Positions 1 to 12,400 of a DNA stretch of 64,000 nucleotides are shown here, in pieces. Numbering within the stretch: position 1 is the first letter of the stretch; each line of letters opens with the position of its first letter. Under the pieces are notes generated by a model. That model made no database searches, was not told the origin of the DNA, and saw nothing but the letters and a program-made list of their open reading frames with translations. This stretch comes from Archegozetes longisetosus (lineage: Eukaryota; Arthropoda; Arachnida; Sarcoptiformes; Trhypochthoniidae). The position numbers and the translations under genes are program-made. Where the stretch lies: contig JAEMBT020000005.1 of the NCBI GenBank assembly GCA_018873245.2, positions 5,070,001 to 5,134,000 of the forward strand, given 5' to 3'.

Positions 1-14
1 TAATTTGAATAATA

Positions 15-170
15 AATCTTTAACAAACATCTCACTAAAAGATATTGGCTGTCAATAATTCTATTATTTGTGGTTCAGTTAACTCATTCAAATTGCAGTC
101 AACTTGAGCCTAAAGTCACGCAGTTTCAGATGGATTATCCAATAGGTGGAAACGTTGTTAAAATAGATTG
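15..170 (+). CDS. Possible exon with hydrophobic segment, unidentified
   Basis: An open frame runs from just after an in-frame stop near position 5 to a TGA at 168-170. It contains a hydrophobic stretch of about 13 residues (tryptophan, leucine, isoleucine, phenylalanine and valine rich), followed by a polar tail reading roughly QLEPKVTQFQMDYPIGG. It resembles a signal peptide or membrane anchor plus a short tail. No ATG lies before the hydrophobic part, so if real it is an internal or terminal exon of a gene that begins outside the window. No family was recognised, and it may be a chance open frame. Confidence 0.2.
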
Positions 171-1513
171 ACATCAATTTAATGTTAAGTTTACTCAAAG
201 TATGTTTTAATAAAAAAATAAATACGATTCGAAATACTGAGGATTAAGTTTAACTAGAATAGAAATCAAGGTGTAGTTGTTCATCTGAAAGGCAGATTCA
301 GGGGTATTTACCAGTCGATTCCGAAAATATTCTGATGACATGAATATCACGTGAACATAAGCAGGCTGATTAAAACGCATGTAAGAGTTTTAAGCGTTTA
401 AAAATTAGTTTTTCAATCAGTTTTTCAATCACATCAAAACAATTGTTTCAAGTGCAAAATTAATACTAATTAAATTAGACAAAAACTAGTCAAACATTTT
501 CTAAACGCTTTCAAAAAACTAAAGAAACCAATTTATTATAATTTGTTTATCATTTTAGCTAATTATGGTTTTTCACATTTGAATGAATACATAAAAATAT
601 TATTAATCGCTTATTCCTATAGGAAAGTTTTATTTTTGAAGGACTACAACTCTTATGTGTCTTTTGATCACCCTTTACGTATTGTTTTTCAGATATTGTA
701 CGACATGATATTGATGCCTTGAAAATATTTTCTAGTCGATTGGCAAAGACTCCTCAGTCTACCTTTAAGTTTGAGAATCTTAGCAGTCTTCAATTTTTAA
801 GCCTTTATTTCATAATGTTTGATGCTCTAGAAAATTTCAATCTAGGATTCAAATCAAAGTTATGACTTAATTTATGTAATGTTCTTAAAATTGAAACCAT
901 TATTTCAAGTTGATGCCAAGTACGAGGAAAATATTGAACAATCATCATTAAAACAAAGAGAACGTTTAGTCCTGTTACACACACTTTGCGCACAAAATCA
1001 GTTTTAGGCTCAATTAAACTGTTTTCTTCATCATAGACATGTCAATTATGGTATAGATTAAGTATAGATTAAGTATAGATTAAGTTTCATTTTTTATCCG
1101 ATAACAATTGTTTGCAAGCTTTCGTAACTATACGTCAATTGGAGGTAAGTTTGTGTTTTGATAAACCTCTCAATCAAAAGACCTCTACATTTAAAGTGAA
1201 GTCACGTCTCATGTCATGTGATCTAATTTCGATTTCAAGTTTAAGCACAAGTTGTTTATAATAGAAATCAAAATAATGTCACTTTATTAATAGATATCAA
1301 ATTACTATTAGTATTGATATTTGAGTGCAAATATATTTTCTTTGCTATTATTGTTTATTTAGTGATTCGCATCAAATCCTTTTTATTTAATCAATTGCTC
1401 ACTTATAAACTGTTTAATTTTTAAGATTTATTTTATTAGTTGATTGTTAAAAAGTTGACACAATTTGGGCGTTAATTGAGAGACAAATGAGTTTACTATT
1501 AATGTTGATATAG
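171..1513. other. AT-rich intergenic region upstream of TMEM68
   Basis: No supported gene is seen. The one notable element is a small tandem repeat at 1051-1083. Short open frames here have no recognisable composition or splice context. Confidence 0.6.
1051..1083. repeat. 11-bp tandem repeat, three copies
   Basis: The unit gtatagattaa is repeated three times without a break. It lies in AT-rich intergenic DNA about 430 bp upstream of the TMEM68 start. Confidence 0.85.
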
Positions 1514-3096
1514 ATGCTGTCGGCAATAAGTGATTCAATTTCGGTATATAATGTGATGAATTTGTATCGAATGAGTCAATCAGTTGGTAATTACACATAT
1601 TATAAATTGAATTTGTCTTCAATTGAAAACTACATAGACATTGATTTGTTGAGATGGTTTATTTGGCTGTTCACTCCTGTTGTGGTGAGATTTCAGTTAT
1701 CATTACATCAATTACTCCTCTACTGAGTTTTTTGTGTTCAAATTAATTCTGCTATTTTTTCTTTAACAGATTTAACAAATTGATGTGTTTTACTCGTTTT
1801 GTTTTGTTTGTCAATCCGTTTTAACTCATGATTTCTAGTTATTTCGTACCAATTATTTAATGAGTGATAGTTCGTAACAGTTTTATTGTTGCTTTCAAAA
1901 ATAAATCACGTGTCAAATCAGATAAGAGTTGAGGAAAACTAAGTTTAAATTAGTTCAAACAATTATCATATTTTCAGCAAAAGAAAGTTTCTAATGAAAT
2001 ATTTTCTAATAAAATCACTTTGGTTTTCAATTTCAGATAACATTTTTATTACCGTTGTTGATATTGTTGTTGTTATACACGTCAGCCTTAATAATATTCG
2101 TGTACAGACATAGACAGAAATTAGACTTGGCTAAAATCAAAGATGCCATTCAGAGAAAGCATTACTGGGACGGAGCCCTTCACGCGGTGGCTGTCATGTG
2201 GGAGGCTCACGGCTTCCTGTGGTATAGCTATGAAGTCGAAGGTTTTGACAATATTCCTAACGAGGGACCAGCTCTGATTGTCTACTATCACGGTGCCATT
2301 CCTCTAGACTATTACTATTTATCTGCTAAATGTGTCCTCTATAAGAAACGACTGATACGAGCAGTTGGGGATCATTTTCTTTTTCGTATTCCAGGTTTTT
2401 CATTAGTCAATTTGAAAATTTGACTTTTCTCATTTTTCCTGACTTATTCATAGGTTGGAAGTTAATGATGGAAGTGCTACAAGTATTCCCTGGTTCTATT
2501 ACTAGTTGTACTAAAGTTTTACAGGGAGGAGATCTCTTGTCTATAGCTCCGGGAGGGGTTCGCGAAGGTATTGATTCAATAATTGAATTGAAATTTTAGA
2601 TTTTAATAATAATACCAGTGTCTAATTATTAAAGCTCAATTTGGTGATGAGCGCTATCGCTTACTTTGGGGACAAAGAGTCGGCTTCGCGAAAGTTGCAA
2701 TAGAGGCAAAAGTGCCAATTATTCCTGTATTCACTCAAAATATTCGCGAAGCCTTTCGTTCGATTAGAATCGGTCAAAACTTTTTTAGAAGAATTTATGA
2801 ACGGATCAAAATTCCAATTGTTCCGATTTATGGGGGATTTCCGGTTAAATTGAGGACTATTGTGGGTAAACCAATAGAATTCGATCCATCATTAACTGCG
2901 GAACAACTGGCACAAATTGTATGTCACTAGAAGTTTAGAGATTTTAGGAAATGTTTTAATAATATAACATTTTTTCACTATATAGACCGCTTCGGCAATC
3001 GAAGATCTGATTAGAAAAAATCAAAGAATTCCGGGTAGTATTTTCAAAGCAATAACTGAAAGATTTTATAGTTTACCCAAAGAGAAACATATATGA
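1514..3096 (+). CDS. TMEM68: TMEM68-like glycerolipid acyltransferase
   Basis: Five exons with canonical junctions and matching phases are seen: 1514-1684, 2037-2394, 2454-2567, 2635-2918 and 2986-3096. They give 345 residues, close to the roughly 325 of vertebrate TMEM68. TMEM68 is an ER membrane acyltransferase of the DGAT2/MGAT type that makes triacylglycerol or ether lipids. Two adjoining hydrophobic stretches, at the end of exon 1 and start of exon 2, form the membrane anchor. The acyltransferase signature YHGAIPLDYYY, with the catalytic His and Asp, follows in exon 2. Exons 3 and 4 carry SIAPGGVRE, VPIIPVFTQNIREAFRS and YGGFPVKLRT, all typical of TMEM68. The start is the first ATG that keeps the N-terminal half in frame. 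Introns 2 to 4 are 59 to 67 bp and intron 1 is 352 bp. Family assignment is strong from remembered motif similarity. Whether more upstream exons exist is not excluded. Confidence 0.9.
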
Positions 3097-3459
3097 AAAG
3101 TTTGTTAAAGTTTTAGTGTTAGACGTGAACAATGTTTGGTGATTTCGAAATTTTTTTATGAATTATGTTTTTTTAATAAGTTTGTAATTATTCTCTTAGT
3201 TTTGGAGGTGATGTTTATTAAAGTCTATTTATTCTTCCCCATTGTCTTAACTCAAAATTACATAATTGTTACGTTATGAAACTAATAGCATGAGCGAGAC
3301 TTGAGTCCTTCAAGTTGTGACTTAAATCTAAGTTATCTTTTCAATAGCGATCATAATTTGACAGTCGCACACATTAACGCTTACATTGTGATTCTATAGA
3401 ATACATATATACGTCAGTACCGAAGAGTTGGTCAATATTAAGAAAATTCTGAAATATAA
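3097..3459. other. TMEM68 3' region, AT-rich
   Basis: This stretch follows the TMEM68 stop and holds no gene. An AATAAA-like run near 3170-3225 may serve 3' end formation, but no exact canonical signal was confirmed. Confidence 0.4.
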
Positions 3460-4215
3460 AGTAAATGAAAGATTATTCAAAGAGAGAGGTTTTGGACGAA
3501 GAAAGTTCTGATAAAATCAGAGAGTTTGTTCAAATAAAGGCTTTGGAGAGGAATGCCAGAAAATAATCAAAATCGAGAAAGTCTTAAGAGTGCCTCCAAA
3601 TGTTGAACAGAATATTCAGAAAGAAATGTAATTAATCTACAAATCAGAACATGAAAGTGTTATTAAAACGGTGGAAATTGATAAGACAACCTAAAATTTA
3701 TATTTTTATGAGATACTGTTCCGGATATTTGAAGGCAATAATTGAGTCGATACAAAATACAATAGAATACTAAAATGTCAATTGCATGAGTTGAGCATTC
3801 TTTGACTTATTTCTGGTTTACTACACTTTTTAAATTAAGTTTCTTCTAAAACATTCTTATTCTAGCCAATTGATTGAAGGTTTGGAATATCTTCATAACA
3901 ATGGTTTTATTAATAGAGGTCATAAAACAGATAACATGCTACTAACTAATTCGCGGATTATAAAAATAGAAGGCTTTGGAGTTTTTCATGTGAGAAATAG
4001 TTTTCAATGAGTTTTTCTAATGAAAATTTCTAATATAGTTAATTAGATTTTAGGTACCTTTAATTCAAATGACTTGAATACTGGTTACAAGGGAACTAAA
4101 TTTTATCAACCACTAGAAGTTGTCCAAAAAAGACATCAAACTATACAGTGATAGTAAATTCGACATCTAGTCCGGTAATGCCTTACTATTCAAAATGATT
4201 TTAGAAATGTAGTCG
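3460..4215 (+). pseudogene. Decayed protein kinase copy (STE/MAP3K-like)
   Basis: Pieces of a kinase domain are visible in order. From about 3866 the C-lobe reads GLEYLHNNGFINRGHKTDN, followed by LLT and IKIEGFG. The catalytic loop is therefore Asn-Arg-Gly where active kinases have His-Arg-Asp, and the DFG motif has become EGFG. After a possible intron (donor near 3990, acceptor near 4054) comes GTKFYQPLEVV, equivalent to the APE segment, then stop codons, then a DIW-like stretch with a stop at the Trp position. Upstream (3470-3770), fragments resembling the N-lobe are broken by several stops. Intron-like boundaries suggest a duplicated gene copy, not a processed one. The MAP3K-type label rests on the shape of the catalytic loop and is tentative. 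Confidence 0.6.
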
Positions 4216-5490
4216 TTCTTTAACAATGATAACGGCCATCAACGCTTATAATAGTCTTCAATATTCGCAAGTGGTCGCAGATGATATTCAACTTTTGAAT
4301 TTGACTATGAATAAACTTCTAATTAATTGACTTCATAAATTTATAGAGATTTATACTTGACTTTAATAATAGTTATTCAAGGAATTAAAAAGCTTACGTT
4401 AGTTTTGGTCAACTTGAATGATAACTAATATTCTTGTCTTTCAGTTGGTTTATTCTGAATCATAAGATGAAGAGTATGTCAAAAGTATGGCAAATTAATG
4501 AATGAACAATTAGTAGATATATATAGAGGAATGACTTGTTTAAAGAGAATAAGAATTCAATTCTGTCATAGAAAAGATGATAAAAATAAAGATAATGAGT
4601 TTTAGTTTGAATTTGTCAATCTGACAATGAAGGCCTGCATTCATCTAATATTTGAATTAAACTTTTAATACACTAAACATTTTAATAATTAGTTATTATT
4701 CTTGTCAATAGAGTATTTAAAACTAAAAGCAGACATTTTCCTAATCGTCTTCAAGTTTCACGATCTAAGACTTAAAGAAGCAAAACTCTAATCAGTAAAT
4801 TGGTTCGATTTAGTTTATGTATAAGAGAAGAAGATGTTTAATAAGTTTAAGATATACTATGTGTTAATCTCAATAGAACTAATGGTAATAAGTATATTAG
4901 CTTTTGCAAATTTTTCAGCGAGATTTAATTCAAAATAATTTCTTAAATATAAGTGATTTAAGAATAGACTTGAAATTTAGTTCAAAATAGAAGTTGTAGT
5001 TTTGCCTTTAATTGTTTTTGTTTGAAAGATAATGATAGCAAATGTTCTATCATTTGGTAACATTGACATCATTGAAAAATTAAATAGAATTAAATCAAAA
5101 TTTGCTAAGTCATAAACTGATATTCGAATATTCTGCACAAATCTTGAGATCAAGTCACTGAATCAGTTCAATAAAATTTAATAAATACGAACTGTACTGT
5201 TATTAAAATTGATGTTTGTTTTGTGTTACACAAATTTACTACTTATTAATACAATAAATAAGAATTTTTTAAATCTTTTAACGAAACTAATGACCAGAAT
5301 TCAATTGAAAAAGTTACAAAAATATTGAATTTTAATACTTAGATGAAACGAACTTTTAAAAATTGTGATCATTAAGCAAAATAGTTATTTTGGTTTTATC
5401 ACAGAAAGAGTTTGGCAGAAATATGTTTAGAGTCTTGAATATGTCTTGAATGCGAGTGAATGGCACCAAGTGGTTACCAATATTGTCACT
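4216..5490. other. AT-rich intergenic region
   Basis: No supported gene is seen between the kinase remnant and TMEM234. The sequence is very AT-rich with many short stops in all frames. Confidence 0.5.
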
Positions 5491-6060
5491 TTAAAAATGA
5501 TCGTTCAGAAGACATAAGATAATTCCAATCACGACTAAACTGGCTCCAAAAAGTGATTCTACGCGCAAAAAACAAAACAATTAAATAGATATAAGAGAAG
5601 TGATAAGTTAAGTAGTACTTGAATCGAGTGCAGATTCGCCTAAAAGTCTTCCAGTCGCGAGAACAAAAACAAAATTCAGAGCATTAGTGACTGGAACTGC
5701 TATGGTTATCGGATTGTAAGCTAGACTTATGGTGTACAATACGGAACCACTTTGATTGACCAAAAACGGCAACAAGTACTGTTGGAGATTCAATTGACTC
5801 TATTATTGAGTTATTGATGGTTAAGTTTGTGGCAAATACCTTCCAATTAGTTAACATGAACTTCAACTGCAAAACAAACTCATAGACAGCATTTTGATGT
5901 TTGGCTTGTTGTATGCCTTTACTATTCTTCTTGAGAAATGGTGTCGATATACCCCAAACTGCACCAGTTATGACCAGTAACGTTAGCGAACCTTAGGTTT
6001 AATAATAATGTTAATATTAACTATCTATTGGTTTAATACCAAATACAGACCTAAATCCAT
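5491..6060 (-). CDS. TMEM234: TMEM234 family membrane protein
   Basis: Four exons are read on the minus strand: 6051-6060 (a 10-nt first exon encoding Met-Asp-Leu plus one base), 5840-5991, 5619-5778 and 5491-5558. Phases agree at every junction and give 129 residues, close to the usual 140 or so of TMEM234. Key matches are VWGISTPFLKKNSKG near the N-terminus, YLLPFLVNQSGSVLY across the exon 2/3 junction, and AVPVTNALNFVF and LATGRLLGE in exon 3. The last exon is a hydrophobic helix. The protein is a small multi-pass membrane protein related to drug/metabolite transporter folds. In fish it is linked to the kidney filtration barrier, but its molecular role is not established. The tiny first exon is inferred from phase and the ATG and is the least certain part. 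Confidence 0.87.
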
Positions 6061-7642
6061 TCAAGTGATTTGCCGTCAGTTTTCAGATTATATTCAAATG
6101 AAATATACTTTGAATGGTTTGATTTGATTTATTCAATATTAATCAAATGTTAATCTAAGTGAAATATCTACAAACAATATTATTTTGAAGTGACATCTAA
6201 TGCACTAAACCTGAAACAAATACTATACTAACTTTTGAAACTTTAGTTCTGTTCTACTAAAACTTTGGTTCTGTTTTATGCTCTAGGCATTAGATGTCAC
6301 TCTATTTTTTCCGTCCTTAAGTTCGAATAATAATAACAGAAAACTTTACAAAATAAACATTTAAACAAATAAGTGTCGATCACAGATAGCGTTACTTTTA
6401 TTAATTCTTCAAACAAGTTCTTAACTCGTAGTCTCAAAATAATTCTTAAAGAAGTTCTCGTAGTCTCAAAAAAGTTCTCACAGAAGTTCAAAGTTTGAGT
6501 GAAATGGAGGCACTCCTAAACTAACAGATTGCCTCAAATCATTTAAATCAATTACAGATATGAAATTGAGGCCAAAGTTTGACGAGATTTAAGAATAGAG
6601 ACAAATAATGAGCTGAGGGAGTCTTCAGGTTAATTTACTTTTAAAGTAATTCTTCTACCCAATGTTAAGATTTAGTTTTTCTCGGACTAAAAGTTACGAA
6701 AATAACTCATCATTTATTATGAATTAGATACACATTTTTGCGTTCAAATAGAATTTAGTTCTATGATTACTCAAAATGATTTGCGTAGAAAATATTACAA
6801 TAATCCTCACCAGAAAGTAATTCTCGCATTTATTTGACAAAAACTCTTTTTAAACTAAAGTCGACAGTTTTTAAACTTTAGCTCAAACATCAATTCATGT
6901 CTCGAATGTATTTTGACATTTGAATGAGAAAAAATGACAAATCGAATAGGGTTTTCCGCTTTAGAAGTTTTTTTGACTTCAGGTTAAGATTTAGCTTATA
7001 AACTAGTTTTCCTTACCAAATATAAAACATCATTATTTTGAAATTGTTCCTGGGTAACAACACAATTGAGAGAGGGCTACGCAAAATCATTAAAACATCT
7101 TTAATGTCGTATTATATTATCAACTTTGCAAAATGATTTTTTGATGGATCTGTGAGTAAACACCAAAATTTGAATTTATCGGTTTGAACCTGGAAGTTCA
7201 GTAAGCCTACAAACTCTTAGAGTAATGATCAACTTATATTTACATTTTGATTATTTATTCATGTATTAATTTGCTGTGTATTTAATGGGCTCGCTTTAAT
7301 AGTTAAATCTAGTGTTTGTTGAGGATCTGCAAAATTTTGAATAACCAATAATAGGATTATTGAAATGAACATAAGTATACAGTTTAAATAGTATTATAAC
7401 AATACTGTAAATACTTAGATATTGTGATTAACGAGAACTGAGTTACAAACACTTTACAATGAACATCCACTTTATTAAAATTAACATTGCGAAAGATGGT
7501 TTATTTTTACAACATATAAGGCTGATCTTAACCTAAAAACTTTGAAAAAAAGTGCAATATAAAAAGCAAACTTTCTTTAGAGCAAAGTGATAACAAAAAG
7601 TAAAAAATAAAGTTAAACAACTAGATTGAGTTAAGATAATAG
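6061..7642. other. AT-rich intergenic region with a small inverted repeat
   Basis: No supported gene is seen. A short inverted-repeat element lies at 6189-6301. A locally repetitive tract near 6410-6490 repeats motifs like gttctcgtagtctcaaaa. Confidence 0.55.
6189..6301. repeat. Small inverted-repeat element, 15-bp perfect arms
   Basis: The arms agtgacatctaatgc (6189-6203) and its exact reverse complement (6287-6301) enclose about 83 bp. The inner sequence contains two imperfect copies of a tttggttctgtt-like motif. It could be a miniature foldback transposon or a cruciform-forming site. There is no coding content. Confidence 0.6.
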
Positions 7643-8125
7643 TTAAATAGGATTGTAAGCTCGTCTAAAGCGTGTTAATTTCATAAATCGCATGTAAAAG
7701 TAGGTGCATATGGCAACTATCACTTCAGCAGTTAAAATAAGTATACATATAAGGATTGATATGCCATAAGTAATAAGATAATCGTTGAGTGTAGTGGGCG
7801 TGCAATTTGTAATAACACGATCGCCAGTATCGCATTTCGTCTCAGATTTAAACATTCTTATTATGAAAATAATAATTGAAAATACCGTTAGAACGATCAA
7901 AACAATGAGCATGCCGAAATATATCTTTAATAGTTTGAAATTTTCACTCATTATACTATAGAGACTAGTGAGAGGAAGTGGTAAAGTGATTAAACCAATT
8001 ATCACGTTAGTTGTATTTGTTGTTTGCACTAAAATTGAACATAAAATCAAGTGAATTGCATTTAATATTAATACAGTATAAGTGACGAATGATTCGCAGT
8101 AATTTTCCACCATAATTGTTTTCAA
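7643..8125 (-). CDS. Four-helix membrane protein, unidentified (copy 1)
   Basis: A single-exon open frame of 160 residues has a tetraspan profile, with hydrophobic segments near residues 13-33, 41-58, 68-90 and 118-142. A loop between helices 3 and 4 carries two cysteines in a Thr/Asn/Asp-rich context. The C-terminus is short and basic (FMKLTRFRRAYN). The protein is not a classical tetraspanin because it lacks a CCG motif. It shares architecture, strand and intronless structure with the neighbour at 8971-9483, so the two may be an old tandem duplication that has diverged strongly. TTTATT stretches around 7470-7505 could act as minus-strand polyadenylation signals. Molecular function is unknown. 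Confidence 0.65.
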   Translation of the reverse strand: MKTIMVENYCESFVTYTVLILNAIHLILCSILVQTTNTTNVIIGLITLPLPLTSLYSIMSENFKLLKIYFGMLIVLIVLTVFSIIIFIIRMFKSETKCDTGDRVITNCTPTTLNDYLITYGISILICILILTAEVIVAICTYFYMRFMKLTRFRRAYNPI

Positions 8126-8970
8126 CGCATTAACGTTTTTATGGCTTCAAAATGAAATTGATATCCTCTGTAAAACAAATAGAAATGATTTTAAAATGCG
8201 TTAAAAACTTAATGCTAGTATTACTCACTTTCCGCGACCCAACGTAGTTCACAAAATTTCATTACAACTGTGACTTCAAACACAAATTACTTAATAAGTT
8301 GCGTTCAAACAACTCTTTTAGTTAGTCAAACTTTCAAATTTGAACTTGTAATAAAGTTTGGGATCATTATTGAAAAATGTTCTCTAAAGCAAAGCTGCAC
8401 AAAATCAAATTAAACAGCAATCAGTTTTAAAACCTTAAGTGTATGAAAGTAAATACTGAAACCAAAATAAATATGATAATACTGGTTGTTCAGTTATTCC
8501 TGAGAGACACTATTCGAGTGGCTATTTAGGTGACGCACAAAAGTCCTATTCCTCGAGTTTACAAGGGCTCAAAACATTTGTTTCTATCTGTTGAAAATGC
8601 GTTGTTTGCTATCAAAGTTTATTTACAATGATTATCGTATCGAAAATGTCAGTCAACTTCTGACCTGTAGCTAAGTTTATGATTGACATTCCTTAGAACT
8701 ATCACCATTTTTCAATACTTTCTAATCAAGTTATTGTAACACATTTCTCATTATCTGTTTTAAGTTTATTTAAATAATTGTCAAACAGAAAAACAGTTAC
8801 TCAGTTTAGTTATTCATACTTTTATTTTCATAAATAAAAAATTCAAGTGCTATACAATTCTATAGTTTAACTGACATTGAAAAACTTGAAAAATGACATG
8901 AAATCAACTTAAGTCGTAATTTTGTAAAGTGTATAGTAAAAAATTATGAATCTTTAAAATGCAGATTAAG
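8126..8970. other. Intergenic region between two membrane-protein genes
   Basis: No gene is seen. A TTTATT at 8821-8826 fits a minus-strand AATAAA polyadenylation signal for the gene that ends at 8971. Confidence 0.45.
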
Positions 8971-9483
8971 TTAAAACTGTCGACCTCGCTCTCCCATATC
9001 GTGCGCATCTGGCTTTCTGTTGTCGTCGTAATATTGGTCATCATAGACAGCTCTCGCCAAGAGACAAGCGCTGGCGAAATTCATTGCTCTTACGGCAACA
9101 CTAATGAATAGACAGACCATGACACCAGTGGCTCTTTGATAGAATCCATTGTTTCTCCAATCATTACAGCCCCACGGCGGAGACTTGTCGCCTTCGTAAT
9201 TGAAACAGAAGTCTGCGTAACCGCTCTTCGCAACTGCCAAAACTATAGCATTTGCTAACAAAATAAGAAGATCGATGCCAACAAAAACTGCGTATCCAAT
9301 TATGATTATGTGATTGTAAAGACAAACGACGATCAGACCAAATATTGCGACTAATATACTGATAGCACCGCCAGTGTATTCATGCCAATAGCCCAAACTC
9401 AATGACATAATAAGAATGGCTAAAATTATACAAATAATATTGCCGAGAACCAGCAAAATTCTCATTATTTTGGCTAATTCCAT
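8971..9483 (-). CDS. Four-helix membrane protein, unidentified (copy 2)
   Basis: A single-exon frame encodes 170 residues with four hydrophobic segments near residues 7-29, 36-57, 60-85 and 119-146. The segment between helices 3 and 4 contains FCFNYEGDKSPPWGCNDW, with two cysteines that could form an extracellular disulfide. The C-terminal tail is hydrophilic and Asp/Tyr/Arg rich (YDDQYYDDNRKPDAHD), so it is probably cytosolic. MARVEL-like or arthropod tetraspan families are plausible, but no diagnostic motif was recognised. GC content is visibly higher than in the flanks, which supports a real coding sequence. The start ATG is the first in the frame and directly precedes the first helix. Confidence 0.75.
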   Translation of the reverse strand: MELAKIMRILLVLGNIICIILAILIMSLSLGYWHEYTGGAISILVAIFGLIVVCLYNHIIIIGYAVFVGIDLLILLANAIVLAVAKSGYADFCFNYEGDKSPPWGCNDWRNNGFYQRATGVMVCLFISVAVRAMNFASACLLARAVYDDQYYDDNRKPDAHDMGERGRQF

Positions 9484-12400
9484 CTTGGAGTTAGTGTATT
9501 TACTGTAATATATTTACTGATTTGGTTATTTAACTGAACTTAAAAGGCACGAAACAATAGCTAAACAATTGCCACACCTAAGCATCTAGGCATATTCACC
9601 AATGCTTCAAACGGCTCTATTTGTCGCTTATGAACTTTGATCAGTTGAAGCTAAGCTTTTAAATGTTTTGTTCAACTTAACTTCTTGCAGAAATAACTCA
9701 AATAAATATGTTCTCTTCATATAATTGTTATGGATATTATCAAACATTAAGCTTATTTAATGTTCTTATCGCAAGTATGTGGCTACACTCTCATTGTTGA
9801 GCAACAGTCAGGTATTTTGCTTTCCGTAACACTACTATGATTTCAAACTTATGGACCGGAAGTCGTTCAATTTGTGCTTTCACCCCGAAATCAGTCTTCC
9901 TCGCGTCACATCAATGACTAATATAACAACCATTTTTAGTATACTCTTATCTTCTCTTCTTAATCAGTGACTGGTTTCGCACTTGATTTTATTATAGTGA
10001 AGTTGGTAAACCTCCACAAGCAGTAATTAAACAATAAACAACAAGTTAAGACTTAAAATAGCTCTTTATTTCGCTAACACTTTGTGAGAAGACTGTTCGC
10101 AGATTGAAATTTTAAAAATTTATAATTTTTGAAAAATAAATTTCTTATACTGAGTAAATTTTGAACAAATTGAACAAAAGATGTAAATTTGTGCAGAATA
10201 ACTACCGTTTTATTTAAACTGGTCTTTAAATTGATACCAAAATTTGGCTAACTTTTAGGTGATTTGTAATTTAAACTCACAGTTCCAGATAATTAGAAAA
10301 TGGCTTATTAGTTGAGAAAGATATTAAGCTTATGTTTGGTAATAACTATGAATGAAAGGGGACTGACAGAAATGCAGAATTAACCAGGGTTTAAAGAATG
10401 ATAGAATTGGATAGTAAGAAGAGCAGAGTAAAATAAGAATAGAAAGATGTAATGAAAGATTAAAAGAAAAATAAAAATAAAAATTCAATTTTCTATGAAT
10501 TGTTGCAGGAGAAAACTTAGACGGAATAACAGAAGAGTTATGTAATAGTACTTCACATGGAGTAGTCCGCATGCGTGACCTGACAGGTGCTCTACGATTG
10601 AAAACTCGCTAACAAATTATTTTTTACTCGTCTTAAGTCGCTTTGTTATTCTCAGACAAGTTTCTTATGCCAATTTGCAAGACATGTAATTTTGAAGTTA
10701 GTTTTTTGCTTATGAAATATAGTGGAGAGTATATATAGCTGTTTAAGATGATACCTGATTTACGTATTATAGCTAAAACTTGTTGTCTGCAGCTATTTGA
10801 TCTCTATGTTACGGATTTCCAAGTTTAAGTTTCAACTTAACTCAGACAAAAAGTTTTCCCAAATTGGTATGTATTGCACTAATTGTTATTCTTTTTTATG
10901 CTTTCGTAATCAACTTTCATAATGTATTTGAAATATGACTTATTATACAAACATGTGCTTAGGATTCAATTTGAAACTTCCTCCTTTAATTTAGTATTGA
11001 ATTAGCTTTCGTATTGAATAAGTTATGCAAAAAACCTAAAAGTGATAATTCTCGTTATGCATTCGTAAGTTTTTGATGGTTTGTGTTGAACTTCCCTCAC
11101 AAAACTAATTCTGAATTACTTCACCCAAAACAAGGCACTTAAGTGATTGTGAAGTAATTACACAGTTTTAATGATATAGAGGGTTGAATTTCGCCGACAA
11201 CTATGTACTTAAGTTAAACTAAGTTTCCCCAAATTCTTAACCTAACCTACATTTAACGCAAAATAGTATTTCTCAGCCTTTGATTAATTCAATACTTATA
11301 TAGAGGGTGTATGAGTACGATTGAAGTCGAAAAAAATGTTCTGTAACTATTGTAAATTGAAGTGTTATTCAAAATTTTCATGTTTTCGTTCTTGTATTTA
11401 CTTTGGATTTCAATAGTAAACAATTTCCACTACTCTATCAATGAATAGATACTCAATGAATAGGTTAGAAAAACTTAAATGAATGTTTAAGAAAATTTCG
11501 CTCAATCATAAGCGCAGAAAAAGAAAGTTAAAGTCTAGTAATTTATTCACTCATTCAGTTTTGGTAACACAAATTTTCTATTATTTTTGTTGCTGGTCTT
11601 AAGTCACGAGTTGATTATTTTGTGCGCCCACAAAAATCTAACTAAATGCCAATGACTATGCAGTTCACAAAAATGGTCACATTATTCGGAGCCAACGCAT
11701 CACTAATACAAGGAAGACACACATTATAATTGCTGTGATTAGGCGTTTGCGTTCTTCAAATCTAAAATTGTTTCGTACAATGCATTAGATTGACGCTTGT
11801 TTTGCAACACTACTGAAGGACGTATAAATGCTTGTAAATTAACGAACAATTGATTCTATTAATAAGCCCAGTCATTACTACACGAGTTTATTAACTTTGA
11901 TTAATTTAAATCTAACTTATTAATAGCATCCTAACCAACTTCTCCAAATCAACAGTCAGTTTGAAATGATTCTGTTTCAAAATCGTTAAGACAGTACCTT
12001 ATTAGTTTAAGTTAAACCTTGTCCTCCTAAATTTGTTTTCTTTTTCTTTTATTACATTCTGAACGCGTATTTCAACCATCAAAAGTCTTGAGAGTAGCCA
12101 GATCATTTCAAACACATATATATATTCCATTCAATTAATCGGATTAATTAAAATTGAGGTGGAAAATTGTAGAACATGAGAATTTTTGATTTTTTCGAAA
12201 CATTTTACGCTCTAATTCAACTGTTTTATTGGAAATACTATTTGTTAGAAATGTATCCCTCGATCAAATTACAATCTTTTTCTCTTGTTTTGGTGAGCAC
12301 TTATTCATCGTACGGAGAAATCGATGGAAAAACTTTGAATAATATTAAGAAAGAAATGGTAAAAAATATGTACAGCTTTGCTCGCGCATTGTAACGAAAA

